Assembly (NCBI GenBank): GCA_037178675.1
Contig: JAYMGJ010000124.1
Location: forward strand, 26,729-90,728
Reading direction: 5' to 3'
Length of the DNA: 64,000 nt
DNA from: Scleroderma bovista
Lineage: Eukaryota > Basidiomycota > Agaricomycetes > Boletales > Sclerodermataceae
The notes under the pieces are model-generated. The model ran no database searches. It was not told the origin of the DNA and worked only from the letters and a program-made list of their open reading frames with translations. A program made the position numbers and the translations under genes. Shown piece after piece: positions 46,509-58,140 of this stretch. Position 1 is the first letter of the stretch. Each line of letters starts with the position of its first letter.

Positions 46509-48672
46509 TCACGATGGGCTAACTGATTCTATTCGCTGGAACGACAGCTGAGGTTCGTCGGTGCTCAGCTTTTTGCGCTTTGCATTGTCCCCAGAGTGTT
46601 CCCCTGCCTCGTCATGATCTTCGTCATCGTCAGTGGTATAGGCGGCTAGAAAGTCAAGGGGGACACTGCCGCGTCCCGGCCGCCTTCTCTGTATGTGGTA
46701 TTTGCCACCCTCGTCCGAGTTTTCATGATCGCTGGATATGCGCAAGTTGGCGCCATCCTCTTCGTCGGACCCGAGATCCATATCACCTTCTGGGAGCCCG
46801 TGGTCCGTGGTACTTGGCTGAGGAAGGAGGGAGCGCGCTTCAACGACTCCAAGCAACTGGTGCAATGTTCTTCTATCGTATACTTCTTGCAGGAGTCGTC
46901 GGTTATTGATCGTCTGAAAAGTTATTCCTCAGGTCCCACCTTGCTGCAAGCAAGCCGTACAACATACCTCCTGAGTAACGCCAAGGATAGTCGATAAAAT
47001 ACTCATATCTCCAGGGTCGTAGCCCTGGCGCAATGGGTAATTACGACCCTCTCGATGAGAATTCAAAATGCTAGCCCGTATATACGCAGTTGCCTTCATA
47101 ATTTCGTAGGCACCTGAAAATGTTTGGCGAACCTTGGCAATGCCATAGGAGCCCTTCGATATGTCATTTGCTATTCCCATGGTAAGCTGGCTGGGTAAAC
47201 GGGTTCTGGTGTTGTCTACTTACAAGGGTCAATGGGGTCTTCAATGGAAAGAAGGTTATTCTTCAGCGTGTCGTACCATCCTCTTTGATGTTTGCTGAAA
47301 TACGACCCTCCATTCCTGATCGATATGCCAACCTCTTCATAGTTGAAATAACAGCCATAGAACTCAAAGAATTCCATGACCAGGACGCCCAAGTTCTGCT
47401 CGGCATTGATTTCACCTTTCCTGATTTTCGGGTGCATCTGGATGAAGCTGATGACGAGGCACACGATGCTGTAACTTCCCAATCCGCCCGTGTAGACTTC
47501 ATTCATCCCCCTTTGATTGAGGAACGCTTTCACCACCATCACCAGGCTGCGTAATGCGAACCCACACCCACGCATGTCGCGCAGGAAACCGTTGATGACA
47601 TTTCCTGCCGTAACACCGTTCCCCTGGTTGACGCTGATGTCGACGTTGAGCCTTCCGTGGTTGGTGACGAATTTGAGGATCGGGACTTTGGCTTTGGCAA
47701 TAACCGTAACTTTTGAGGTGATTCTAGCGCGCTTGAGGGTATCTGCAAGGGCGTATAAAACGTGTATTTTGTTGCTGTACGCCATTCTTTCCGAGTCTAC
47801 CACCAAGTCGATATCACTGCCGGACGTTAGCCATCTTGTCGAGTTTATACGAGTCTATGTACCCACCCATTCGGTAGATATAACTTGGTTTCATAGCTGC
47901 CGAATGGCGATATTCGTGCGTCAGGGAATGCAGATGTGATTGCTCTGGAGACGAATGTGACGACGAGACTACGAATCTCGTCTTCAACGGGGGTGGGCGA
48001 CATGTAATTTACGAAGGCTGCCACTTCGCAGTGCATCCTGTTGATGTTCGTTGAGAGTGCCATGGAATAGGAATGGAAGCAGACATACACCTCTGCGATA
48101 TTGCGACAATCCCCCCAGTCGACACTGGCGACCCATGGAGCGCTCCTGCTGTGCACTTGCCATTCAGTTCGTCTACGGCCACGATCGTCGTTGTCAGAGA
48201 GGTCGTCGCGTTTCCTCTTGCTACCTCTTCCCAGATGGTTATCTTCATATCTTGGAGGTTTCCCCTTGTCCCAATCTCGTTCTGGTGCCTTTCCCTTATC
48301 CGACCGTCTCACCTCCTCTGCAGAGGCTTCGCCATCGTTGTCCTCAAACGGTATAAAATCATCCCCAATATCGTGGGTTTTCGTTTCTTCCTCGACTTCG
48401 CCGGGTTCGAAATAATCGTGCACTGGCTCCTTTCCCTTTCTGCTTCCCTCTGTCCGTGCACGTCTTGAGGGTGCAGCAACCGGGGAAAGGGACCGCGTTC
48501 TGCGCCTATCCCTATCCCTATCCCTGTCTCTGTCGCGGTCGTGGTTACGATGGCTGTCACGTCGGTCGACGTACATTATGCGTTGTTTGCGGTCCTGGTC
48601 GCGGTCCCGCCGCGAGCTCCCCGATAGTCGGCGAGAGGAGCTGGAAGGTTTCCGGGATGGATCAGCGCTCAT
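46509..48672 (-). CDS. TRF4: Non-canonical poly(A) polymerase, Trf4/Cid14-like
   Basis: Multi-exon. The N-terminus from the ATG at 48672 is basic with RD repeats and acidic patches (low complexity). The nucleotidyltransferase core reads FVNYMSPTPVEDEIRSLVV, FGSYETKLYLP followed after an intron by the S-D-I-D-L type block (DIDLVVDSERM), and LNVDISVNQGNGVTAGN carrying the third carboxylate. The PAP-associated region has LRSLVMVVKAFLNQRGMNEVYTGGLGSYSIVCLVISFIQMHP, NLGVLVMEFFEFYG and LSIEDPIDP...NDISKGSYGIAKVRQTF. The acidic tail ends at 46509. Such enzymes add short A-tails to aberrant nuclear RNAs as part of TRAMP-type complexes. The catalytic aspartates and the family-specific NDI.K..Y motif are visible. 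Confidence 0.85.
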
Positions 48673-48872
48673 TTCGCAGACTCCCAGGAGAAAACGTGTC
48701 TTGCGTCAATGAGTCAGTACAGTGGTGCATTTTTTGGCAATCTGCACCTACTTGCCGCTACATGCATATGTAATGCAAACAGCAGTACATAAAGTCAAAG
48801 TTCTCAGGTGGTATTACTAATACTAGTAGTTCAATAAGCCCCAAGCTTGTTCCTTCCTGGGAAGCAGTGGAT

Positions 48873-49433
48873 TTACAAGCCTTCAACCCTCCGAAGGTCC
48901 CGTTGTACGATCGGCTTTATGTCTAACCCTGCACTTCCCGTCATACCAGCCTTCTCGCTCGCAAGAACATACACATCACGTCGGCCCTCCTGCATATTCT
49001 GACCAAATTCCACCCAGAGTGCGTCGATCTGATTTTCCGAGAGAACCTCAAGTTGTCTTTTGAACTCCCCTTCTAACTGGTCCCTGCTCTGATCACCGTA
49101 CTCCAAACAGACCACCAAAGAAGCATCTCTCGGGATGCGATCAAAGTCTATGTCCAAATGGGCCATCCCAAGGATGTTGATGAATGGAGAGAATACTCTC
49201 AACAGCTCCTGGTTCCGTTCTCCAGCTATCCAGGCTTCATGGGCTTCTACGCTGTCCCAGCCAGTGACGAGGTGAATTTCAGAGGGTACCTCGGGGTTCG
49301 TGAAGAAAAGTAGCGGGAAGCCTGAGCATTCTGATTGCCAAGTAGAAAGCTTTTGAAAGAGTGCAAATATGGAGGGTTCTGAGAGGCCGCGGGAAGCCTT
49401 GAATTCAAGGGATGCAAACTCGGTAATAGGCAT
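48873..49433 (-). CDS. ABM-like dimeric alpha-beta barrel protein
   Basis: Intronless frame of 186 residues starting MPITEFASLEFKASRGLSEP. The first half has the pattern of the antibiotic-biosynthesis-monooxygenase-like fold: an opening strand, FALFQKLSTWQSECSGFPLLFF, then HLVTGWDSVEAHEAWIAGERNQELLRVFSPFI. The second half (SLVVCLEYGDQSRDQLEGEFKRQLEVLS, VYVLASEKAG) may be a second, more diverged half-domain. Fungal proteins of this kind are small oxidoreductase-like or stress proteins of unclear function. No clear cofactor-binding residues. Confidence 0.6.
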   Translation of the reverse strand: MPITEFASLEFKASRGLSEPSIFALFQKLSTWQSECSGFPLLFFTNPEVPSEIHLVTGWDSVEAHEAWIAGERNQELLRVFSPFINILGMAHLDIDFDRIPRDASLVVCLEYGDQSRDQLEGEFKRQLEVLSENQIDALWVEFGQNMQEGRRDVYVLASEKAGMTGSAGLDIKPIVQRDLRRVEGL

Positions 49434-49739
49434 GGAGAGAGACAGAAAAGCGTTCTAACTTCTCAGATAGCGGTGGGACGTATTGGCGATATCCTTATGT
49501 ATTCGTCGCGGTTGGACGCGTCAGTGCCATCATCATGGGGCCGTGTCGAGCTGACGTATGCTAGTATATGCTGGAAACTGGGGTTGCCCGATTAAAGTGG
49601 AATGGGTGACCGGACCAACAATATTTGAGTCAGTGACAGCAGACCATTGATTTTGGTCACATCGGCGTCCGAGTCGCTGAGATAGTATTTCCCTCAGTGC
49701 CTGCTCATTGCCTCGGGTAGGTTTGTAGATTTGAAGGAT

Positions 49740-49990
49740 CATGGAGGAAGTGAAAAATGCCCAGACTTCCCCCCGACGGAAGGGGGGTAGTGTATAGTCT
49801 GTGTGCGAAGAGAGGTATCCCAGCTGGTCAATCTGTTTGTCATGTCCGTCGGACGCCCCTCTCCTAAGATCGGGGCCACGTACAGTACACACAGGGACAG
49901 GTAAAGGGGCGGGTTTGGGCGTGCGGTTTCGAGCCTGCGAAAGCTCTCGTCAGGGGGCTTAACCGCTACCCCGACCGCCGCCTTTCCGGG
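49740..49990 (-). mobile_element. Candidate tRNA-derived SINE
   Basis: On the minus strand, TAGCGGTTAAG (49958-49968) looks like an internal A box and GGCTCGAAACC (49925-49935) like a B box. The flanks GGCGGCGGT and ACCGCACGCC can form an acceptor-like stem and GGGG...CCCC a D stem, but the anticodon arm is degenerate, so this is not a functional tRNA. About 200 bp of unrelated sequence follows, as in a SINE body. The 3' end and any target duplication were not identified. Confidence 0.4.
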
Positions 49991-50351
49991 GCTGTTTAGG
50001 TGAACTACCATCTACCACATACGAGGGAAGTAGGCCGAAGCGTGTGAGCTGGCAGCGACCCGACGCAAGGATGGTCTGAAAAACTGGGTGAAGGCGGGTG
50101 GGGATGTCAGCGAAGCCCCACAGGCCAGCCGGGCGAGAAAGCGATATGTAGTAGCCAGTGTGGATCCTCTCTTGCCATACCGCTGAGGGCATCCGACAAG
50201 TGGCACAGACAACTTCTGTGCTCTGGCGGGTGGCGGACCGGACTCGGACCGGACACCATGGATGCCTCATGGCAGTGCACGAAGCTGTGGAGTTGCGGTT
50301 CACCTCTCTCTCTCCTGCTAATTGTAAACCAAACCATCCCTAACACCAGAA

Positions 50352-53300
50352 ATGCCAAAGAAAAACCGCAAGACCGCAGACAGCCAATCCAGCCAACACA
50401 GGGTATGCGAATCCCACAGCACATTTTGGTGGCGAGGGGGACTCTGATGTCATTGCAGCGTTCTCCTTACCCAACTCTCTCTGCCTCTGGGATGCCGGGT
50501 GTCTTGACCAGGTCCCAGCGCAGACGACAGCAGGAGGCTGAGCGACTACCGCAATCGTCCGAGCCAATTGTGGCTAACCCTACCACTTCAGTGGGGAACG
50601 AAGGATCATCTGCTGTATTCGAAGAGGTACGACGTTATTTACGCATCCGTGAGCTGGATCTGAAGGGTCTACATATATCTGGTGAACCACACCCAGCCCA
50701 TGGCGATTGACTTTGAAAATGACAGGGCCGTCGTACTCAAACCTTCCACTTCCACCGGTCCTGGAGAAACCACTGGTAATGTACGTGCTGCAACTACGTG
50801 CATATACAGCTACCACGCTTATCGATTTCATCAGGTGCAAGGCGATATCCAATCTGTTCCGCCCGTACTTGGCAACACACAGGACGCACATATGTACTCC
50901 ATTTCTGGCCCAGCACAAGATGCTGTCGACGCAATCGGTCGCGTAGACACTGCGATGACCCAGTTAGATGCCATCAACACTGCATATCGCCAAACCCTTA
51001 GCACTTTCAGTACGGTCGTCAATGGCATTACTATGGTTTGTCATCCCAATGGCAGACGGCCAAGCTTGACTGATGATCACGCATAGATTCATCCATCTGC
51101 TCAGATGGCCTTGAGTGCATTGAACAAGGCCTCCAAGGTATGCATCGAGTATGCCTGATGACTTCGATTAACGGAATCTGGATAGCTGATCCTGTCGCAA
51201 GCGAGTCTCGACGCATCCATTGGGGGCCTCGTCATTAGAATCGAACGAACTTATGAGGTCATCCTGGAAAACAGGTCTTCATCGAAGATCAATGCCACGA
51301 AAGACATCCTAGTGGAGATCGCCCAAGTCGTACAGGAATGCGCGCAGTTCATCACAAAGTACTCGGAAACCAAAACTTTTTGTACGCCACCTATTCTCAT
51401 GATCTTCGTGAGGCTCACTTTTTTCATAGGGTCTTGCCTCGGGAAGAGTGTTCTCTCAGAGACAACAACCAGGGTCGCCAACTATAACCAGAAGTTAGAT
51501 GAGTTGATGCAAGAGCTTCGAGATCGACAAATTCCAGACATCCAATATGGCATCAAACAGATCTACGAAGACCTTAGCTCGAACTGCTTGGCTTGTGCGG
51601 ACAGAGTCGGACTGAACGAGGCAAAGAAGTGCCTAGATGGCACGAGAATCGAGATCTTGAATGAAATTGTTGATTGGATCAACAACACAGACGCTGCTAC
51701 ACCGCGCATCTTCTGGCTTTACGGACAGGCTGGAAAGGGGAAATCGGCCATCGCGCACACGATTGCTCTGCAAGCCCAGAATCTCGGCATGCTTGGATCG
51801 TGCTTCTGTTTCAGTCGTGTTAGACAGCACGAACAGCTCCATATGAAGCTCTTCCCGACCATCGCGCGTGACTTGGCTGATCGCGACCTCCGTTTGCGAC
51901 CGCTTCTGGTTGAGGTGACGACCAACAACCATTCATTGAGGGACACGGCAGACATCGTAGCACAGTGGAAAAAGCTCATTCTCGAACCCCTTTCCCAATT
52001 GAAGGTTCCCCTACTGGAAATGTCGTGGTGGTCATTGATGCTTTGGATGAGAGTGGTGCGGAGCACACGAGGGCGACTGTTCTTAAGGTCCTTGCTGCAT
52101 ACGGTGCGGAACTTCCAGCAAACATCCGGATTCTCCTGACTTCTCGGCCACTCGTGGACATTGTGGAGGCATTAAACACCAATTCGCATATCTATGCCAG
52201 GTCACTCGATGCCATTGATATGGAGTTGACCATGCGCGACATTCATCTCTATGTTTCTACCCGTTTGAAGAGTCTCTGTGACACGTTCTCCGACGAAAAT
52301 TGCCAACAGCTCGCTGCGAAATCAGGTGGTGTGTTCGAATGGGCACGTCTGGCATGTGACTTCATATCCCCTCGAATCGGAGTGATCCCGAAGGACCGTT
52401 TCCATGAAATCATGTCTCATGCTCCTGGCGATGGAAGGACTCTCCTCGACGAAATGTATACCACATTTTTGAAGGATCTTTTCAGAGGATCCGATGAGCG
52501 CCGGGTATTTCGTTCGGTCATGCGACAGATCCTGTGGTTGAAGGAACCACTCCCTATCAGTGCATTGGACTTGATGCGTGACAGTTCCCTCGGGAGGATG
52601 ACCGCTATCCTGTAGGGCTCATCCTCAACTTCATGGCGTCACTACTTGCTGGTGCCAATGACACATCCACTCCTGTCCGCCCCCTGCATGCTTCGTTCTA
52701 TGACTTTTTGCTCGAGGAAAAGCGAAGTGGAGAGTTCTTTATTCAGCAGGGTGGTGCACATCGTGATCTTGCTGTTGCCTCGCTTTCTGTCATGCAAGCT
52801 GGCCTTCATTTCAACATCTGTGGACTGGAAACATCATACATATCTAACTTGGAGGTGGCAGACTTGGAAAAGAGGGTTCAAGAAAACATTCCACCACATC
52901 TGTTGTATTCATGTCGATTCTGGGCAATCCACCTTCAAGGTGCAGCATTTGATCCAGATTTGGCACAATTAGTGAGGGGGCTTGTCACTGGAGAGCAGAT
53001 GCTATTTTGGTTGGAGGCCCTTGGTGTATCAAAGTTGATTGGGGAGGCCTATGGGGCCTGATCTCTGCTGAGGGGTGGTTGCAGGTGAGTTTATTCATGT
53101 GTAATATGGGATGTCATCCTGGTAACATTGAATTAGCAGAGAAGAAAACAGTATGAAGAACTTTTGATATTCATCAAGGATGGGATCAAATTTGTGCAGA
53201 ACTTTGCTGGGATCATTGACAAGAGTACACCACACCTGTACTTGTCAGCTTTGCCATTTTCACCATCAAATTCAATATTGGCAAGATCTCTGATTGAAAC

Positions 53301-55392
53301 ATTTTCAGGAACTGCCAAAGTTACTGTATGGAAACAGGAAGACTGGCCCAGAAATCAACAGGTTCTTCAAGGGCATGCTTCCTCAGTCTGGTCTGTTGCA
53401 TTCTCACCAGATGGTAGGCACATTGTGTCAGGTTCAGAGGATAAGACAATCCAACTTTGGGATGCACAGACAGGTGGGCAAGTGGGCAACCCCCTCTATG
53501 GGCACACAGACTCAGTCTGGTCAGTTGGATTCTCACCAGATGGAAGGCACATTGTGTCAGGTTCAGAGGATAAGACAATCAGACTCTGGGATGCACAGAC
53601 AGGTGGGGAAGTGGGCAAACCCCTCCAAGGGCATACAGGCTCAGTTGAGTCAGTTGGATTCTCACCAGATGGAAGGTACATTGTGTCTGGTTCAGAGGAT
53701 AAGACAATCCAACTTTGGGATGTGCAGACAGGTGCCCAGGTGGGCAACCCCCTCTATGGGCACACAGCCATGGTCTTGTCAGTTAGATTCTCACCAGATG
53801 GAAGGCACATTGTGTCATGTTCAGAGGATAAGACAATCCGACTTTGGGATGCACAGACAGGTGCCCAGGTGGGCAACCCCCTGCAAGGGCACACAGACAT
53901 AGTCTGGTCAGTTGGATTCTCACCAGATGGAAGGTACATTGTGTCAGGTTCAGAGGATGACACAATCCAACTTTGGGATGCACAGACAGGTGCCCAGGTG
54001 GGCAACCCCCTGCAAGGGCACACAGACATAGTCTGGTCAGTTGGATTCTCACCAGATGGAAGGCACATTGTGTCAGGTTCAAGAGATAAGACAATCCGAC
54101 TTTGGGATGTACAGACAGGTGCCCAGGTGGGCAACCCCCTGCAAGGGCACACAGGCACAATCTTCTCAGTTGGATTCTCACCAGATGGAAGGCACATTGT
54201 GTCAGGTTCAAGGGATAAGTCAATCCAACTTTGGGATACACAGTCAGGTGGTGAGGTGGGCAACCCCCTTCAGGGGCCCACAGACATGGTCTGGTCAGTT
54301 GGATTTTCACCAGATGGAAGGCACATTGTGTCAGGTTCAAGGGATAAGATGGTCCAACTTTGGGATTCACAGACAGGTGTCCAGGTAGGCAACCCACTCC
54401 AGGGCCACACAGACTCAGTCTGCTCAGTTAGATTCTCACCGGATGGGAGGCACATTGTGTCAGGTTCACATGATAAGACAATCCGACTTTGGGATGCACA
54501 GACAGGTGCCCAGGTGGGCAACCCCCTCCAGGGGCACACAGGCATAGTTTGGTCAGTTGGATTCTCACCAGATGGAAGGCACATTATATCAGGTTCACAT
54601 GATAAGACAATCCGACTTTGGGATGCACAAACAGGTGCCCAGGTGGGCAACCCCCTTCAGGGGCACACAGACATAGTCTGGTCAGTTGGATTCTCACCAG
54701 ATGGAAGGCATATTGTGTCAGGTTCAGAGGATAAGACAATTCAACTTTGGGATGCACAGACAGGTGGGCAAGTGGGCAACCCCCTCTATGGGCACACAGA
54801 CTCAGTCTGGTCAGTTGCATTCTCACCAGATGGAAGGCACATTGTGTCAGGTTCAGATGATAAAACAATCCGACTTTGGGATGCACAGACAGGTGAACAG
54901 GTGGGTAATCCCCTCCATGGGCACACAGAGTCAGTCAACTCAGTTGCATTCTCACCAGATGGAAGGTACATTGTGTCAGGTTCTTGGGATATGACAATCC
55001 GACTTTGGGATGCACAGACAGGTGGCCAGATGGGCAATACCATTAAAGAGCAAGCTGAAAATTCCCCTTCAAGTACACTCTCACTAATCTGCTTCTCTTC
55101 TTCAGCTAAACATGCCCACTTACTCAAGTGCTCACCAAGCACTTCTTTTCCAGTTAACACATCCAATGTTTATGAGGATTACCAAGACCATATTCATTTG
55201 CAGGATAGTGGCTGGATTGTGGGCCCCAAAGAACAACTGTTGCTGTGGGTACCTTCCTCATACCATCAATTTCTTCATACTCCATTGACCCATCTGGTAA
55301 TCCCAAGGGGTAGTATTAAGCTTGATTTGAGCAAGATGGCTCATGGCCCTGCTTGGCATAAATGTTACACACCTATTCCCAAGGATAATTAG
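50352..55392 (+). CDS. NACHT-WD40 NLR-like protein (three frameshifts in the NACHT part)
   Basis: Start MPKKNRKTADSQSSQ at 50352, then several short exons to ~51070 (including a YLRIRELDLKGLHI segment, weakly C2-like). The helical part has ISGPAQDAVDAIGRVDTAM and DILVEIAQVVQECAQFITKYSE. After LNEAKKCLDGTRIEILNEIVDWIN comes NACHT: Walker A FWLYGQAGKGKSAIAHTIA (~51720), Walker B VVVVIDALDES (~52020) and ILLTSRP. A winged-helix-like part ends at GWLQ; a 55-nt intron (53085-53139) joins to RRKQYEELL and 13 WD40 repeats. The tail has the W..GP.EQLLLWVP motif and a stop at 55392. One-base frame changes occur near 52002, 52591 and 53058. Fungal proteins of this class act in non-self recognition and regulated cell death. 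It is a pseudogene if the frameshifts are real; the WD40 part is fully open. Confidence 0.8.
53365..55041 (+). repeat. Thirteen WD40-coding tandem repeats of exactly 129 bp
   Basis: Units begin at 53365 and recur every 129 bp (53494, 53623 ... 54913) without a single indel. Each encodes about 43 residues of the form L-x-GHT-x-x-V-x-SV-x-FSPDGRHIVSGS-x-DKTI-x-LWDAQTG. Variation is concentrated at a few positions: the residue after L (Q/Y/H), the two or three residues before V, V/A/G/R in SVxF, and E/R/H/D/W before DK. Thirteen repeats would make two propellers of 6-7 blades. Confidence 0.95.
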
Positions 55393-55797
55393 GTATTTTA
55401 GATGGCTATTGGTTACTTCACATTCCTATGGTACCTATAATTTGAGCTTTGATCAGTACAGTGACTTTTCTGGGCCTTCTTCTCATTTCTTTGTGTTTTA
55501 CATGATATAAATCAACTATTATCAAACAAAGACAGCATCTCCTTGAGGATCCCTTGAAGTTTGGACATATGGACTTTGTACATAGGCATGACACAAAAGT
55601 GAGTCCAACAGATGAGTTAGAACATGGTTTCCTATGACAAATAAACACATGCATACCTGGTTTTCAATTATTTCACTAAAACTTGGTTGCCTGCAGATGT
55701 TTTTCCCAGAAGAGACATGAGTATGACAAATGAAATGGAATCTTGGTTTTGACTCTTTCAGCTAGGCCAGGTACATCTGAATTGAGCAGGTAGGAAC
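55393..55797. other. Intergenic, NLR 3' flank
   Basis: AT-rich, no gene seen; ends at the LTR boundary. Confidence 0.5.
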
Positions 55798-56066
55798 TGT
55801 TGAAGCAATACCTATATACATAGAGGAACTGCTACTCCAACTCACCTGTTGGGTGGAGTGCACAACCTGAGATGGTAGCGGTAGCTGGTCAAGAGCTGTT
55901 TATATTATATAAGCAATGAACACTGTTTATATACAACAAATAGTGCGACACGTGACATGTAACATCTACTCTAAAGAGGACTATTACTAAGTCTACACTA
56001 ATATGGGTCGCAGTCTTGTGCGCACTTCGTCAACGGTTTACGCCGGGTGCACGTGCGACTTTAACA
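55798..56066 (-). mobile_element. 3' LTR of the Ty1/copia element
   Basis: 269 bp with TGTT...AACA ends, near-identical to the solo LTR at 63013-63287. On the minus strand it lies right after the pol stop (56113) and a polypurine tract GCGAGGGGGAG (56067-56077), exactly where a 3' LTR is expected. The flank on the left is GGAAC, which should recur next to the 5' LTR outside the window. Confidence 0.85.
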
Positions 56067-56112
56067 CTCCCCCTCGCTGTGCTGCACATAGAGCACTTCA
56101 GCGAATAAGGCG

Positions 56113-58140
56113 CTAGATGCTGCCAGAGGGAAACTGTATGCCTAGTTGAGCTCTGAACTTTGTGAATTTCTCGCGTGGTAAGTTCTTGGTGAGCAGATCG
56201 GCAGGATTCTCAGCACCATCAATGAAGAATAGTTCCATGTTACCTTTCGCAACTGACTCGCGGATTCTGTGGTAGCGGATGTCGATGTGCTTGGAGCGAG
56301 GCTCCGTTACAGGGTTGGATGCCATGAATATAGACCCCTGATTATCACCACAAATCGGGATAGCTTTCATCTTATAGCTGAGCTCACCGAGTAAACTCCG
56401 AATCCAGGTAACTTGGTGAGTGCAATCGCTCAAAGCCATGTATTCAGCCTCAGTGGACGAGTACGCAATAGTCTTCTGCGCACAAGAAGTCCAACTGATC
56501 AAGCCATCTGCAAGCTTCAGGTAGAAACCTGTCTGCGAGAGGCGAGAGGTAGGGTCTGATCCCCAATCTGAGTCCGTGCATGCAATCAGGCCAGCACCGG
56601 ATCCACCATTGTACACTAGGGAGTAATTAGGTGTACCAATCAAGTAGCGACAGATATAAAGCGCTTTGGACAGGTGGTCCTGGGATGGGTTCACGGCATG
56701 GCGTGAGAGATGCATGACTGCAAAGGCAATGTCGGGCCTAGTGCCTAACATAAGGTACAGAAGGGACCCAATAACTGTCTGGAAATGGGAGTGGAGTTCC
56801 ACATCAACAGGCTCTGTATTTTTGGTGGCATAGTAGCCAGCCGGCAGTGGGGTGCTTGCAGACTTTGCATTGAGCATGCTGCAGCGTTTGATGACCTTTT
56901 GTATGTACGCGCATTGATCCAGGTGGATAGCGTGACCTTTGCAAGTGATTCGCATGCGGAGGAACTCCTTAGGTTCTCCAAGGTCTCTGCACTCCCATTT
57001 GCGCATGAACTGCGCTTTGATGGCATCAACAACAGCCTTGTTAGGGCCACAGAATAAAGCGTCATCAACGTAGATAATACCAATGACGATGTTGGTGCCT
57101 TTCTTCTTGTAGAAGAAGATGCCTGCTTCAGACTTAAGGTGCTCAAACCCGAGCTCTTTGAGAGACTCATCGAGTGTGCGCCACCAAGCTAGGCTGGCCT
57201 GTTTGAGGCCATAGAGGGCATGCCAGAGGTGGAGCACTTTGCGCTCTTGCCCGGGAACTGCAAACCCTTTGGGTTGTTCCATGTAGATCTCTTCGTCGAG
57301 CTTGCCATACAAGTAGGCACTCTGAACGTCAAGTCCAGTGATATACCAGTTTTCAAGTGCGGCAAGCACAAGCATGAGGCGCACTGTTTCAAAGCGCATG
57401 ACTGGTGAGAAGACCTGGTTGAAATCTAATCCCTCGACCTGGGAGAAGCCTTTCGCTACTAAGCAGGCTTTCTTGCAGCCATCCGACTTCACGTCGAAGA
57501 CCCATCGATTCTTTATGACCTTCCGGTCTCGGGGACGGTCAACTAGCTCAAAGACTTTGCGCTTTCGCAGCACGTCGAGCTCTTCTTGGCAAGCAAGTCG
57601 CCAGAGTTTCTGCTGATCTTGGGGTAAGCGAGCAATGTCCTTATAGGACCAGTTGCGGACGCTCTCATATTGAGGCTCGTGGGTTTCGAGGGCTTTGCCC
57701 ATCAGGAATCGGACTAGGTTTGCTCCCCCTTCCTCGCACATCTTTTGCACATCTTCCTCACTGGGTGTTGCAGAGGTGTTGGGGAAACCACCAGGGATAT
57801 GGTCTGGTGTGTCCGGTTGTGGGGGCCTAGGGGCCTCACCCACTGTTTCTCACCATTGAGAGGCACTTTCGATATCCTGGAGTTGCTCAACGGGATGTCA
57901 CCGCTCACCATACACGTTACCGGGGCACAATGGCACTCTACGTTCACGTTGGGGGCGGGCAGGGATATTCACTGCAGGAGGTCGCGGCGCATTTTGGCGG
58001 TGTTCAGCTCGGCCAGGGTGCTGCAGTGCCAGGGGTGGCGGATTTCTCACCGGTGAAGGCACTGGAGATGGTGTACGGGGAGGATTTATTTGGTTAGGCT
58101 CTTCCTCAGTGTCATATCCATACTTTTCCCAGTTGCAACT
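56113..58140 (-). pseudogene. Ty1/copia polyprotein, reverse transcriptase and RNase H part
   Basis: 56113-57843 is an open stretch of 576 codons. It contains ELDVLRKRKVFELVDRP and KNRWVFDVKSDG, then GLDFNQVFSPVMRFETVRLML, LDVQSAYLYGKLDEEIYMEQP, LYGLKQASLAWW, the catalytic IIYVDDALF, and RNase H blocks (IACTDSDWGSD, QKTIAYSSTEAEYMALSD, KHIDIRYHRIRE). The frame continues upstream to the Pro-rich linker (PPRTPSPVPSPV) but is broken by in-frame TGA at 57850-57852 and 57898-57900. At about 58140 the copia sequence ends abruptly at the 4.1-kb insertion. Inactive copy. Confidence 0.85.

Noticed and set aside
49917..49986. Functional tRNA gene on the minus strand
   Set aside because: A- and B-box-like sequences exist, but the anticodon stem-loop does not form properly; a SINE head is more likely.
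53365..55041. Regular direct repeats as a CRISPR array
   Set aside because: There is no alternation of short repeats and unique spacers; the whole 129-bp unit is repeated and encodes WD40 blades in a eukaryotic genome.
53321..55166. Long minus-strand and alternate-frame open frames across the WD40 region (for example 53754-54263, 53783-54397)
   Set aside because: They exist because the 129-bp units lack stops in several frames; the plus-strand WD40 protein explains the sequence fully.
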